Below are positions 40,833 through 49,460 of a stretch of DNA of 64,000 nucleotides, piece after piece (position 1 is the first letter of the stretch; every line of letters starts with the position of its first letter). Location of the stretch: the NCBI GenBank assembly GCA_003220535.1, contig QHSU01000083.1:1-64000 (forward strand). The letters are read 5' to 3'. Below the pieces are notes generated by a model, which saw only the letters and a program-made list of their open reading frames with translations, did no database searches and was not told where the DNA came from. The DNA is from Candidatus Rokuibacteriota bacterium (GTDB lineage: Bacteria; Methylomirabilota; Methylomirabilia; Rokubacteriales; CSP1-6). The translations under genes and the position numbers were made by a program.

Positions 40833-42467
40833 CTAGGTCGTATACGCCGAGAATCGGACTGTCGTGGCGCGGGCCCTGTAATCGGTCTTGACGTTGACGA
40901 CGGCCGGCTTGCCCGACGTCCAGGCGCGCTCGAGCGCAGGCCGGATCTCGTGCGGCTTCTCGACGAACTCGCCGTGCCCACCGAAATCCTCAGCGACCTT
41001 GTCGTAGCGGGTATAGCCGAGACTGCGCCCGGGCTTGTCCTGCTTGGGGTCCGCGGTCCAGCCTCCGTTGTTGCTGATCACGACCAGGACAGGGATCCGG
41101 TGGCGCACCGCCGTGTCGAACTCCATCGCGTTGATGCCGTAGGATCCGTCGCCGTGCAAGACCACGACCTGCTTGTCCGGGCACGCGACCTTCGCGCCGA
41201 CGCCGAACGGCAGCCCCACGCCCATGCACCCGAAGGGGCCGGAGTTCAGCCGGTGTCCAGCGGTGAAGGTCGGGATCGACTGGCGACCGAAATTGAGGAT
41301 CTCCTGACCGTCCACGACGAGGATCGCGTCACGACGCAGGAAATCGCGAACCTCCTTGCAGAGCCGGAGCGGATGGATCGGCACTTCGTCGGAGCTCATG
41401 GCCTTCTCCGACTCGAGAGCCTTCTCGGAATCGAGGCTTTTCAGCTTCCCGACCCACGCGCGATAGCGCCCCTTGTCGAGCTTGCCTCGCGCCTCGTTCG
41501 TCAGCTGCTGGAGAACGGCGCGGGCGTCGCCGAAGATCGGAACGTCCGCGGGGCGGTTGTGACCGAGCTCGGTCGGATCGACGTCGACCTGGATGACCTT
41601 CAGGTCCGCGGCGAAGCGCGGCGCGCGCCCGAACTGGATGACGTAGTTGAAGCGGGTACCGACGTTGAGGATGACGTCCGCCTCCGCGAAAGCCTTGGCG
41701 CGGGCAAAGAGAAACGCGAGCTCGTGGTCCTCCGGGACGGACCCGCGCGAGATCGGCGTCGTGTAAAAGGGAATCCCTGCCGTGTCGACGAAGGTCTGCA
41801 GGGCGGACGCGGCGTCCGACCACCACACGCCACTTCCGGCGATGATCAACGGCCGCTCGGCCCGCGCCAGGAGGGCCACCGCCTCCGTGATCGCCGCGGG
41901 GTCGCCGTGAGCGCGGGGCGCGGGCTTCCACTGCGCCGGCATCGTGACGGACGACTCGTCGACGACCTCGCCCAGGATGTCGCCGGGAAGGTCCAGAAAC
42001 ACGGGTCCGGGTCGGCCGGATGTCGCCTGGCGGAAGGCTGTGGCCACGACGTCGGGAATGCGCTTGGCGTCGAGGATGCGGGTGGCCCACTTGGTGATCG
42101 GCTTGAACAGCGAGAGCTGATCGACTTCCTGGAAGGCGTCCATCCCGAAATAGACGCGCGGGCTCGCGCCGCCGACGGCGACCAGCGGGGCGGCGTCGAT
42201 GAACGCGTTGGCGACGCCGGTCGCCATATTGATCGTTCCCGGCCCGGAGGAGGCCATGCACACGCCCGGACGCCGCGTCAGTCGGCTGTACGCGTGCGCC
42301 ATCATCGAGGCGCCCTGCTCGTGGCGGCTGTCGATGGCCCGCACGCCGAGCTTGATGCAGGCGCTCTCGGTCTCGAGCATTGGCCCGCCCATGAGGTAGA
42401 AGAGCGTGTCCATGCCCTGCGCCTTGAGCGACTTTGCCAGGAGCTCCGAACCAGTGATCGATCCCAT
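40833..42467 (-). CDS. Thiamine-diphosphate-dependent enzyme (acetolactate synthase/oxalyl-CoA decarboxylase-like)
   Basis: A 544-residue TPP enzyme: N-terminal SRHEQGASMMAHAYSRLTRR with the catalytic Glu equivalent position, MASSGPGTINMATGVANAF, a central domain, and the C-terminal metal motif LHGDGSYGINAMEFDTAVRH...VISNNGGW. ATG 42467 follows GGAGGGAG. The pairing with a CaiB-type CoA transferase recalls the oxalate pathway (frc/oxc) or 2-hydroxyacyl-CoA lyase, but the ADP-binding residues of oxalyl-CoA decarboxylase are not obvious; acetolactate-synthase-like activity remains possible. Confidence 0.85.
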   Translation of the reverse strand: MGSITGSELLAKSLKAQGMDTLFYLMGGPMLETESACIKLGVRAIDSRHEQGASMMAHAYSRLTRRPGVCMASSGPGTINMATGVANAFIDAAPLVAVGGASPRVYFGMDAFQEVDQLSLFKPITKWATRILDAKRIPDVVATAFRQATSGRPGPVFLDLPGDILGEVVDESSVTMPAQWKPAPRAHGDPAAITEAVALLARAERPLIIAGSGVWWSDAASALQTFVDTAGIPFYTTPISRGSVPEDHELAFLFARAKAFAEADVILNVGTRFNYVIQFGRAPRFAADLKVIQVDVDPTELGHNRPADVPIFGDARAVLQQLTNEARGKLDKGRYRAWVGKLKSLDSEKALESEKAMSSDEVPIHPLRLCKEVRDFLRRDAILVVDGQEILNFGRQSIPTFTAGHRLNSGPFGCMGVGLPFGVGAKVACPDKQVVVLHGDGSYGINAMEFDTAVRHRIPVLVVISNNGGWTADPKQDKPGRSLGYTRYDKVAEDFGGHGEFVEKPHEIRPALERAWTSGKPAVVNVKTDYRARATTVRFSAYTT

Positions 42468-42601
42468 CCGCGCTCCCTCCCTGTGTAGCAACCGGTGCGT
42501 CAGAAGATACCCGAATTCCCGCGCCCTGTCTCGGCTGTCCGGCGGCGGGCGTCGAGGACCGGGAGGTGGCCGGTCGGCCGATTCGGTGCCACACTGGGGC
42601 C

Positions 42602-42997
42602 GTGTTCCGCGTGATTGGAACCGCGCGGGTCGGCACCGGGACGGCCGCGGTCTTGCTCTCGGCCCTCCTGGCGGGCGCTCTCGGCCAGGCCGCGGAAATC
42701 TACACGCGGGAGACCCTGGATCGCGACTTCAAGGTGGAGTGGTCGAAGGCCGGGCGGAATCTCAACGGCTACGTCTACAACTCCTCGAACCGGCGCGCCG
42801 CGCGCATGCAGCTGCTCGTCGAAGGCCTCGACGCTTCCGGCCAGGTCGTCGCCAAAACGACGACGTGGGTTCGCGACGTCCCACCGAACAACCGCGCGTT
42901 CTTCGAGGTCGCGGTGCCGAACGCGCCGTCCTATCGGGTCTCGGTGCTCTCCTTCGACTGGGTCGAGGACCGCCTGGATCGTCGCAAGGACTGGTAG
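42602..42997 (+). CDS. Secreted FxLYD-like protein (131 aa)
   Basis: GTG 42602 gives a signal peptide (VGTGTAAVLLSALLAGALGQ, cleavage near QAA). The mature domain (FKVEWSKAGRNLNGYVYNSS, MQLLVEGLDASGQVVAKTTT, RVSVLSFDWVED) has the beta-sandwich pattern of FxLYD domains: a tested Y-V-Y-N segment and a closing F-D-W-V. Such small exported proteins have unknown roles. It is convergent with the following SDR gene, ending one base before it. Confidence 0.65.
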   Translation: MFRVIGTARVGTGTAAVLLSALLAGALGQAAEIYTRETLDRDFKVEWSKAGRNLNGYVYNSSNRRAARMQLLVEGLDASGQVVAKTTTWVRDVPPNNRAFFEVAVPNAPSYRVSVLSFDWVEDRLDRRKDW

Positions 42998-43780
42998 CTA
43001 CACCGCGGGCTCGCCGGCCGTCACCGCGATGCACTGGCCGGAGAGGTTCTTCGCCACATCGCTACACAGGTACACCGCGAGCGAGGCGATGTCCTCGGCG
43101 GTCGACATGCGCTTGAGCGGCGACCGCTCGACCAACCTCCGGCGCTCCTCTTCGACCGACACCCCCTTCACCTGGGCCTGCCCGGCGATGACGCGATCGA
43201 TCCGATCGCCCGCCACCGCGCCGGGGGCGATCGCGTTGACCCGGATGTTGTGCGGCGCCAGCTCGAGGGCCAGACCGTACGTCATGCCGACCTGCCCGGC
43301 CTTGGCCGAGCAGTAGCCGATGCGATAGGCGAGCCCGCGGCGTCCGGCCACGGAAGAGATGTTCACGATCGCGCCACCGCCCGCCTTCATCATCTGGGGT
43401 ACCGCGAACCGCGTGCACATGTACGAGCTGGTGAGGCACGAGTTGATGGTGTAGAACCAATCCTCGACCGTGTAGTCCTGCACCGGCTTGGTGGGGCCGC
43501 CGTCGCCGGCGTTGTTCACGAGGGTGTCGAGCTTGCCGAAGGCCTTCAGCCCCGCGTCCACGGTGCGCCGGACGTCGGCCTCGACGGTGGCGTCACCGAC
43601 GACGGCGAGCGCGCGACCGCCGTCGCCCTTCACGAGCGCGGTCGTCTCCTCGACGAGGTCCCCAGACCTCGCCACGCAGATCACGGCGGCACCCTCGCGA
43701 GCGAACATGCGGCTCATCACGCGCCCGACACCCATGCTGGCGCCGGTGATGAGCGCGACCTTGCCTTCGAGCTGTCCCAT
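42998..43780 (-). CDS. SDR-family oxidoreductase
   Basis: A 260-residue classical SDR: GKVALITGASMGVGRVMSRM is the nucleotide-binding loop, NNAGDGG, ISSVAGRRGLAYRIGYCSAK contains Ser and Tyr-x3-Lys, and NAIAPGAVAGDRIDR follows. The charged residue after strand two is Arg (VARSGD), favouring NADP. Substrate unknown. Confidence 0.88.
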   Translation of the reverse strand: MGQLEGKVALITGASMGVGRVMSRMFAREGAAVICVARSGDLVEETTALVKGDGGRALAVVGDATVEADVRRTVDAGLKAFGKLDTLVNNAGDGGPTKPVQDYTVEDWFYTINSCLTSSYMCTRFAVPQMMKAGGGAIVNISSVAGRRGLAYRIGYCSAKAGQVGMTYGLALELAPHNIRVNAIAPGAVAGDRIDRVIAGQAQVKGVSVEEERRRLVERSPLKRMSTAEDIASLAVYLCSDVAKNLSGQCIAVTAGEPAV

Positions 43781-43812
43781 GGTCCTTCCTCCCGCGGGGC
43801 TGTGCCGAGCGT

Positions 43813-45885
43813 TCAGCTGACGGTGCCGCGCACCGCGTCCAGGAACTGGTCGCCGGTGAACGGCTTGTAGAGGAGCCGCGCCCCGGCGTCGCGGAGGGCC
43901 GTATCCACCTCCTCGCCGACGGGGCGCGCCGTGAGGAAGATGAAGCGACGGCCGACCGCGGCGCCGAGAGCCTCGGCCTGGCGCAGGAGCTCGAGCCAGT
44001 CGACGCCGTCCAGATTGAAGTCGGCGACTACGAGGTCGATGCCCTCGCGGAGCTGCTGGCGCGCCTCATCGGCGCGGGCCACGGTCAGGGCCGTGCAGCC
44101 CGTGGGCTCGAGATGCTCGAGCAGGATCTTCTGCACCGACTGGTCGTGCTCCACGATGAGGATGCGTTTCCCTGCAAGCGCGAGCGGCTGACCGCCGGCT
44201 TCGGAGCGGACACCGGCGGCGGCGGTGCCGACGGGGAGATCGATGGTGAAGGTCGCGCCGCGGCCAGGCGGGCTGTCCACGGTGATCTGGCCCCCGTGCT
44301 CGCGGATGATCCCGTAGGAGATGCTGAGCCCGAGGCCGGTGCCCGCCGAGCCCTTGGTGGTCACGAACGGGTCGAAGATCTTCGGCAGCACCTCGGGCGG
44401 GATCCCCGGGCCGGTGTCCTCCACCGAGATCCGGACGCGATCCGGGCCGAGGGCCCGGGTGGCGACCTTCAACCGGCGCTCCGCCGGCAGCTCGGCCATC
44501 GCCTGCTTGGCGTTCGTCACGAGGTTGACGAGCACCTGCTGGAGCTGGTGGCCGTCGGCCCAGACCGGAGGCAGATCGGCGGCCATGTCCCGGTCCACCT
44601 TCACGTTCTCGAGCCGGAGGTCGGCGGCGGTGAGCGCCAGCACCTTCTCGATGAGATCGTCCAGCGTGACGTGGCGCCGCTCGAGCGGCATCTGGCGCCC
44701 GAAGGTCAGCAGGCCCCGCACGATGTGGCGGGACGCGTCGGTCGACTCCCGGATCATCTGGACGTATTCCTTGAGATCCTCGGGCGCCTGCTGCTCGAGG
44801 ATGTCGCTCACGCCCACGAGCACGGTGAGCGGATTGTTCAGCTCGTGGGCGACGCCAGCGACGAGCTCACCGAGCGCGGAGAGCTTCGCGGCCTGGATCA
44901 TCTGCTGCTGGGCGAGCGTCAGGCGGAGCTTCTGGTCTTCGACCACCTCCTGGAGACGCTGCGCCGCCTGCTGGGCCTCCTCGAAGAGGCGCGCGTTGTC
45001 GACCGCGTACGCGGTGTAGGTGGCGAGCGCGTTGAGGAACTGCAGGTCGGTCTGGCTGAAGACGCCGGCGGTGCCGGCGATCTCCTTCTTGGCGAGGTTG
45101 ACCACGCCGACGATCCGCTCGGAGACCCGGAGCGGCATGCAGATGAAGGAGCCACCGCCGTAGCGTGGGTCGTTCACCTTACCGAATCGCGGGTCCTTCT
45201 CGATGTCCTCCACGACGACGGCTTCGCCCATCTCGACGACCCGTCCAGCGATGCCCTCGCCGACCTTCACCTCCACCGGCCCGCGACCGGGCTCCTGGAG
45301 ACCGCGCCCGACCGCGACGCGCAGGGTCTGGCGCTCGCGGTCGAGCAGCATGATCGACCCGATGCTCGCGCTCACTGCACGCATCGTGCGCTCGAGGACG
45401 TGCGAGAGGAGGTCCTCGATGCGCGGAATACGGGCGGCCATCTCGACCATGTCGTTGAGGGCGCCGAGCTTGAAGACGAGGTCCTCGAGGCGTTCGGTCG
45501 AGGCGCGCAGCTCGACGAGCATTCGCCCGAACGCCTGCGCGATCTCGCCGATCTCGCTCACCTGCCCGAGTCCCGGCACCGCCGCCGACGCCCCCTGGGC
45601 CTTCGGCGGCTGGACAGCCGGCACCGCGCCGGGCGTGGCGGCCGTGGCCGATGCGGGTGGCGCCATCACGACCTGCCCGAGGGCGCGGCCCAGCTCGGCG
45701 ACACGCGAGGTGAGCCGCCGGAACAGGACGTAGCCGAGGAGCGCGATGATCAGGGCGAGGAAGATGCCGAGCTGGGCTTCTGTCGACTCCAGCAGCCCGA
45801 AGCGCCACATGAAGTAGACGAGGATCAGCAGGGGCAGAATAGCGGTCAGCGCGAAGATCGTGCTCGCCGCCTCGCGCAGCCTCAC
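43813..45885 (-). CDS. Hybrid histidine kinase with GAF domain and C-terminal receiver
   Basis: A 690-residue kinase: two N-terminal helices (ALTAILPLLILVYFMWRFGL, LGIFLALIIALLGYVLF), a HAMP-like linker, a GAF domain around residues 165-320 (SASIGSIMLLDRERQTLRVA, MPLRVSERIVGVVNLAKKEI), a coiled coil, HisKA with GELVAGVAHELNNPLTVLVG, HATPase (NAKQAMAEL, DTGPGIPPE, GTGLGLSISYG) and a receiver (DLVVADFNLDGVDWL with Asp, LLYKPFTGDQF with Lys). The input is probably a small molecule or redox cue through GAF. No partner regulator is adjacent. Confidence 0.92.
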   Translation of the reverse strand: MRLREAASTIFALTAILPLLILVYFMWRFGLLESTEAQLGIFLALIIALLGYVLFRRLTSRVAELGRALGQVVMAPPASATAATPGAVPAVQPPKAQGASAAVPGLGQVSEIGEIAQAFGRMLVELRASTERLEDLVFKLGALNDMVEMAARIPRIEDLLSHVLERTMRAVSASIGSIMLLDRERQTLRVAVGRGLQEPGRGPVEVKVGEGIAGRVVEMGEAVVVEDIEKDPRFGKVNDPRYGGGSFICMPLRVSERIVGVVNLAKKEIAGTAGVFSQTDLQFLNALATYTAYAVDNARLFEEAQQAAQRLQEVVEDQKLRLTLAQQQMIQAAKLSALGELVAGVAHELNNPLTVLVGVSDILEQQAPEDLKEYVQMIRESTDASRHIVRGLLTFGRQMPLERRHVTLDDLIEKVLALTAADLRLENVKVDRDMAADLPPVWADGHQLQQVLVNLVTNAKQAMAELPAERRLKVATRALGPDRVRISVEDTGPGIPPEVLPKIFDPFVTTKGSAGTGLGLSISYGIIREHGGQITVDSPPGRGATFTIDLPVGTAAAGVRSEAGGQPLALAGKRILIVEHDQSVQKILLEHLEPTGCTALTVARADEARQQLREGIDLVVADFNLDGVDWLELLRQAEALGAAVGRRFIFLTARPVGEEVDTALRDAGARLLYKPFTGDQFLDAVRGTVS

Positions 45886-46036
45886 GGGATGCTCACCACC
45901 TTTCGATCGTCGATGACGGGGTCAAGACCGAGCGTTCCGCTCTTTTTCCTAGTGTGATCGGGGCCGCCGCATTGTCAAAGCAGAAAAGGCACGGCGGCCC
46001 GGCGCGGGCCGGCGGGCACGGGATGCGCTCGGAATC

Positions 46037-46945
46037 CTAGCGAAAAGCCTGAATGAGCTCCTCGAGGGCCACCATCTGCCCGCCCCGTGTCGAGGACGCC
46101 ACCGCGATGAGCGCTCGGACGCCGGTCGCGAGCCACGCCTCGACGCCCTCGCGAACCTCGGCGGCGCTGCCGAAGAGCGTGACGTCCCGGAGCCAGCGAT
46201 CGGACATGAGCTCGGGGACGCGTTGGGTCTCCCCGCGCGCGAGGGCCTGGCGGATCGCGACCATCTCTTCCTCGTAGCCCGCCTCGATCCAATAGTTCTG
46301 GTAGTTCGGCAGGCGCACGTAGGACGTGAGGGTCCGGCGCATGACCGCGGCCGCCGCGGCGCGGTCGTCGTCGATGCAGGTCGGCACCATGTTGCCGATG
46401 AAGAACGCGGCGTCGCTCCGCGCGGACGCCGGCAGATGGCGGAGCGAGCTCGCCATGTGCGAGCGCGCGCCGTTCGCCCACACGGCTCCCTGCGCGATCT
46501 CGCCCGCCAGCTCGACCATGCGGCGGCGGAGCGTCGCGAGCACGATCGGCGGAAGGCCGCCGACCTGCGGCGCCAGCGCGCCCACGTCGGCGACGAACCT
46601 CCGGACGTCCTCGAGGGGCTTGCCCGTCCGCAGCCCGAGGCGCTCGTGGATCGGACCGTGACTCACGCCGATCCCGAACTTGAACCTCCCGTTCGACAGC
46701 TCGTGGATGACCGCCGCGGTCTGCGCGTACTCGAAGGGGTGGCGCGTGTAGATGTTCGCGATACTGGTCCCGAACGGGATATCCCTCGTCGAGAGCGCCA
46801 GCGCCTCGCAGAGCGCCAGACCGTCGCCGGGGCTCGGGCAGTAGAGACCGGTAAACCCCTCGCGCTCGAGCCGTTGGGCCATCTCGAGCGTCGCGCGGCG
46901 CCGCCCGGCCACCGCGACGAGGCCGACCGCCGGTTTCGTGGCCAT
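46037..46945 (-). CDS. LLM-class flavin-dependent oxidoreductase (F420-type-like)
   Basis: A 302-residue luciferase-like protein beginning MATKPAVGLVAVAGRRRATL, start ATG 46945. FTGLYCPSPGDGLALCEALA, GTSIANIYTRHPFEYAQTAA and GRFKFGIGVSHGPIHERLGL fit the shorter F420/FMN-dependent branch (mer/FGD-like). Fourth member of the family in the window. It is divergent from the cupin gene across a 60-nt promoter region. Confidence 0.82.
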   Translation of the reverse strand: MATKPAVGLVAVAGRRRATLEMAQRLEREGFTGLYCPSPGDGLALCEALALSTRDIPFGTSIANIYTRHPFEYAQTAAVIHELSNGRFKFGIGVSHGPIHERLGLRTGKPLEDVRRFVADVGALAPQVGGLPPIVLATLRRRMVELAGEIAQGAVWANGARSHMASSLRHLPASARSDAAFFIGNMVPTCIDDDRAAAAAVMRRTLTSYVRLPNYQNYWIEAGYEEEMVAIRQALARGETQRVPELMSDRWLRDVTLFGSAAEVREGVEAWLATGVRALIAVASSTRGGQMVALEELIQAFR

Positions 46946-46954
46946 CCGGCGAAG

Positions 46955-46960
46955 TATAAT
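46955..46960 (+). promoter_or_regulatory. TATAAT -10 element for the cupin gene
   Basis: A perfect TATAAT at 46955-46960, rare in such GC-rich DNA, would start transcription near 46967, 40 nt before the cupin ATG. The -35 region (around TTTCGT) is weak. Confidence 0.4.
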
Positions 46961-47006
46961 CTGCCACACCAGGGACGGCGGTGCGCGACTCTAAAAGGAG
47001 ACCCCC

Positions 47007-47357
47007 ATGAAGATCCACCGGCTCTACGCGGACAAGAATGGCGAGTCGCATTTCCAGGACGTCGAGGTCGAGTACGCGGAGTCGACCCGCGCCGGGCGAC
47101 TGTCCAAGCGGCTTCCCGCCACCGGCATCATCTTCCGCGAGGTCCAGCCCGACTATGACCTCGACTGGCACCCGGCGCCGCGGCGGCAGTACATCATCAA
47201 CCTCGACGCCGGCGTCCAGATCACTGCGAGCGACGGCGAGGCGCGCCGCATCGGCGCCGGCGAAGTCATCCTGGTGGAGGACACGCACGGCAAGGGACAC
47301 CTTTCCAAGGCCATCGAGGGTAAGATCCGCAACTGCATCTTCGTCACGCTGGAGTAG
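47007..47357 (+). CDS. Cupin-domain protein
   Basis: A 116-residue single cupin: PDYDLDWHPAPRRQYIINLD is motif 1 (His and Tyr/Gln in place of some usual ligands) and GEVILVEDTHGKGHLSKAI is motif 2 with His. AAAAGGAGA precedes the ATG. The His in WHPAP and HGKGH could bind a metal ion. Function unknown; small cupins often act as isomerases, dioxygenases or sensors. Confidence 0.85.
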   Translation: MKIHRLYADKNGESHFQDVEVEYAESTRAGRLSKRLPATGIIFREVQPDYDLDWHPAPRRQYIINLDAGVQITASDGEARRIGAGEVILVEDTHGKGHLSKAIEGKIRNCIFVTLE

Positions 47358-47366
47358 CGAGGACCG

Positions 47367-48338
47367 TCAGTCGCCGGACGCGCCCCGTGCCGGCAGGGCG
47401 CGGCGGGTCGCCAGATCGCAAAGGAGCGGGCCCAGTCTGTCGGGGGCGTGCCGCACCACCGGGCCCGGCTCGAGCAGATCGGCGCGGACGATCACCGGAG
47501 ACCCGCCGGCCGGCTCGAAGTCGGCGCCCACGGGTATCGCACCTTGCGCCGCGTATCGACCGAGAACTCCGGGCGGGATCAGCGCGGAATGGACCACGAC
47601 GTAGTCGAGCGCGTCCGGCGGCAGCCCGTGGGCCGCGAGCGCCACGAGGTGCTCGGCGATTCCATACCCATCGGTCTCGCCCGGCTCGGTCATCGCGTTG
47701 CACACGAAGATCCGGACGGCGCTCGAGCTCGTGATCGCCTCGATCACGCCCGGCACGACGAGCGCCGCGAGGACGCTCGTGTAGAGACTGCCCGGCCCCA
47801 GGATCATCGCGTCGGCGTCGCGTAACGCCTCGAGCACGCTGGACGGCGCAGCCGCGCCGGCGGGATCGATCCGGACACGCTTGATGGCCGCGCCGCCGCG
47901 GGGGATCTCGGATTCGCCGCGGACGGACCGACCGTCCACGAGGTCGGCCACCAGATGAACACGCTCCGTGGTCGAGGGCAGAACGTGATCGTCGACGCCG
48001 AGCAGATCAGCCGCCAGTCGGATCGCCGTCAACTCGTCGGGCGCGACCATATCGAGCGCGGCCAGCAGAAGATTCCCCACCGGGTGCTGAGCGCCGCCGC
48101 GATCGAACCGATACTGGAGCGCGGCGGTGACCTCGGGCGCCACCCGCGCCAGCGCCACCAGGCAGTTGCGGATGTCCCCGGGCGGGAGCACGCCGTACTC
48201 CTGGCGCAGAGCGCCCGAGCTACCGCCGTCGTCGGCCGCCGTCACGATCGCGGTGATCCGGCTGCTCGCGGGGAGGTGGCGGCGCAGGCCGGAGAGGACG
48301 ACCGGCAGTCCGGTGCCGCCCCCCATGGCGACGACCAT
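47367..48338 (-). CDS. YvcK/CofD-like gluconeogenesis-factor protein
   Basis: A 323-residue protein of the YvcK/CofD fold. VMVVAMGGGTGLPVVLSGLR, ITAIVTAADDGGSSGALRQE, LPPGDIRNCLVALA, HPVGNLLLAAL and ILGPGSLYTSVLAALVVPGV are near-invariant YvcK motifs. YvcK binds UDP-sugars and is needed for cell-shape and gluconeogenic growth in Bacillus. ATG 48338 or the adjacent GTG 48341 can start it. The upstream neighbour is the ExeA-like ATPase, 31 nt away. Confidence 0.88.
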   Translation of the reverse strand: MVVAMGGGTGLPVVLSGLRRHLPASSRITAIVTAADDGGSSGALRQEYGVLPPGDIRNCLVALARVAPEVTAALQYRFDRGGAQHPVGNLLLAALDMVAPDELTAIRLAADLLGVDDHVLPSTTERVHLVADLVDGRSVRGESEIPRGGAAIKRVRIDPAGAAAPSSVLEALRDADAMILGPGSLYTSVLAALVVPGVIEAITSSSAVRIFVCNAMTEPGETDGYGIAEHLVALAAHGLPPDALDYVVVHSALIPPGVLGRYAAQGAIPVGADFEPAGGSPVIVRADLLEPGPVVRHAPDRLGPLLCDLATRRALPARGASGD

Positions 48339-48369
48339 CACGCGGCTCGGGACCCGCCGAAGCGCTCGC

Positions 48370-49350
48370 TCAAGGAAACAGGAGCTCGCTGACCGACTGC
48401 ACGAAGCTCGGCACGGCCGTCTGGAACCACAGCGCGATGGCCACGGCGGCGCTCGCGACGGCGAGCGCGAGAGATCCGAGATCCGACCGAGTGAGCTCCC
48501 GCGCCCGCGAGACACCAGGGACGTGGACCGTGCGCCGCGGCCTCGTGCCTTCCTCCAGGTACTCGACCGCCCGATCGACGGTCGACCGCTCGATCCGGCG
48601 CTGGTTGTCGGCGTAGCCGAAGAGAAGGCAATGATCGGCGATGGTGTTGACGAGTCGCGGAACACCCCCAGCGAATTTCGTCAACCGGTCGACGGCCGGG
48701 TCGGTGAACAACGCCATGTCCCGCGCGCCGGCGACCCGCAGTCGGTTCCGGAGATACTGACGGACCTCGACCGGCGTCAGCGGGGAGAGCTGGCAGCGCA
48801 GCGCGACCCGCTGGCTGAGCTGCCGCAATTCGGGAAGGGCGAGCCTCGCCCTGAGCTCCGGCTGCCCGACCAGCAAGATCTGCAGGACCTTGCTCGTCGG
48901 CGTCTCGAAGTTCGAGAGCAGTCGGATTTGCTCCAGCGTCGCGGGGTCGAGGTTCTGCGCCTCATCGAGAATGAGGACCGTATTGTGGCCGGCCCGCTGG
49001 CGCTCGATGAGGAAGTTGTTGAACGTGATGAGTCGACGCGCCCGCGACGTCGCGCCGTCGGCGATCCCCAGGTCCGCCTGGGCGCATTCGAGGATGCCGT
49101 CGAACGTCAGGGTGGAATTGAAGACGAACGCGACCGCGGTCTGTCCGTCGAGCCGCTGCCGAAGGGCGTTCAGCAGCGTCGTCTTTCCCGTGCCGACCCG
49201 GCCCGTCAGGAGAATGAAGCCCTTCCGCTCCTGGACGCCGTACTGGAGCTGGGCCAGCGCCTCCCGGTGACCGGGGCACATGTAGAGAAATCTGGGATCC
49301 GGAGTCGGGTTGAAGGGCTTCTCGGTGAGTCCGTAAAAGGTCAGGTACAT
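48370..49350 (-). CDS. ExeA/GspA-type AAA ATPase with C-terminal membrane anchor
   Basis: A 326-residue ATPase: YLTFYGLTEKPFNPTPDPRF is the standard N-terminus of ExeA-like and exosortase-associated ATPases, ILLTGRVGTGKTTLLNAL is Walker A, TVLILDEAQNLD Walker B, and GGVPRLVNTIADHCLLF is sensor 2. A C-terminal helix (LALAVASAAVAIALWF) anchors it. These ATPases assist secretin or polysaccharide-export assembly. No peptidoglycan-binding domain or secretion genes are nearby. Confidence 0.88.
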   Translation of the reverse strand: MYLTFYGLTEKPFNPTPDPRFLYMCPGHREALAQLQYGVQERKGFILLTGRVGTGKTTLLNALRQRLDGQTAVAFVFNSTLTFDGILECAQADLGIADGATSRARRLITFNNFLIERQRAGHNTVLILDEAQNLDPATLEQIRLLSNFETPTSKVLQILLVGQPELRARLALPELRQLSQRVALRCQLSPLTPVEVRQYLRNRLRVAGARDMALFTDPAVDRLTKFAGGVPRLVNTIADHCLLFGYADNQRRIERSTVDRAVEYLEEGTRPRRTVHVPGVSRARELTRSDLGSLALAVASAAVAIALWFQTAVPSFVQSVSELLFP

Positions 49351-49371
49351 AGACTTTCAGAGACAAGTCTA
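49350..49371. promoter_or_regulatory. Inverted repeat at the start of the ExeA-like gene
   Basis: TAGACTT (49350-49356) and AAGTCTA (49365-49371) are exact reverse complements 8 nt apart, immediately upstream of and touching the start codon. It could be an operator or leader hairpin. Confidence 0.3.
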
Positions 49372-49460
49372 GCGACGGCGCGGCGTCAGAAAATAGGGGA
49401 ACCTCCGCAAATCGGAGCCGGGAAATCCCTGACGCTCCGCGAGCGGATCCAGTCAGCTGG

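Noticed and set aside
39789-42488. An 899-residue open frame on the plus strand through the repeat array and TPP gene
   Set aside because: It is antisense to the well-supported CoA transferase and TPP genes, and its translation is Arg/Asp/His-rich without any domain, as expected from the reverse frame of GC-rich coding DNA.
42572-42595. TGGCACCGAATCGGC on the minus strand as a sigma54 promoter for the TPP gene
   Set aside because: GG and GC are 10 nt apart, but the -12 element is CGGC instead of TTGC, and the site overlaps the start of the divergent secreted gene.
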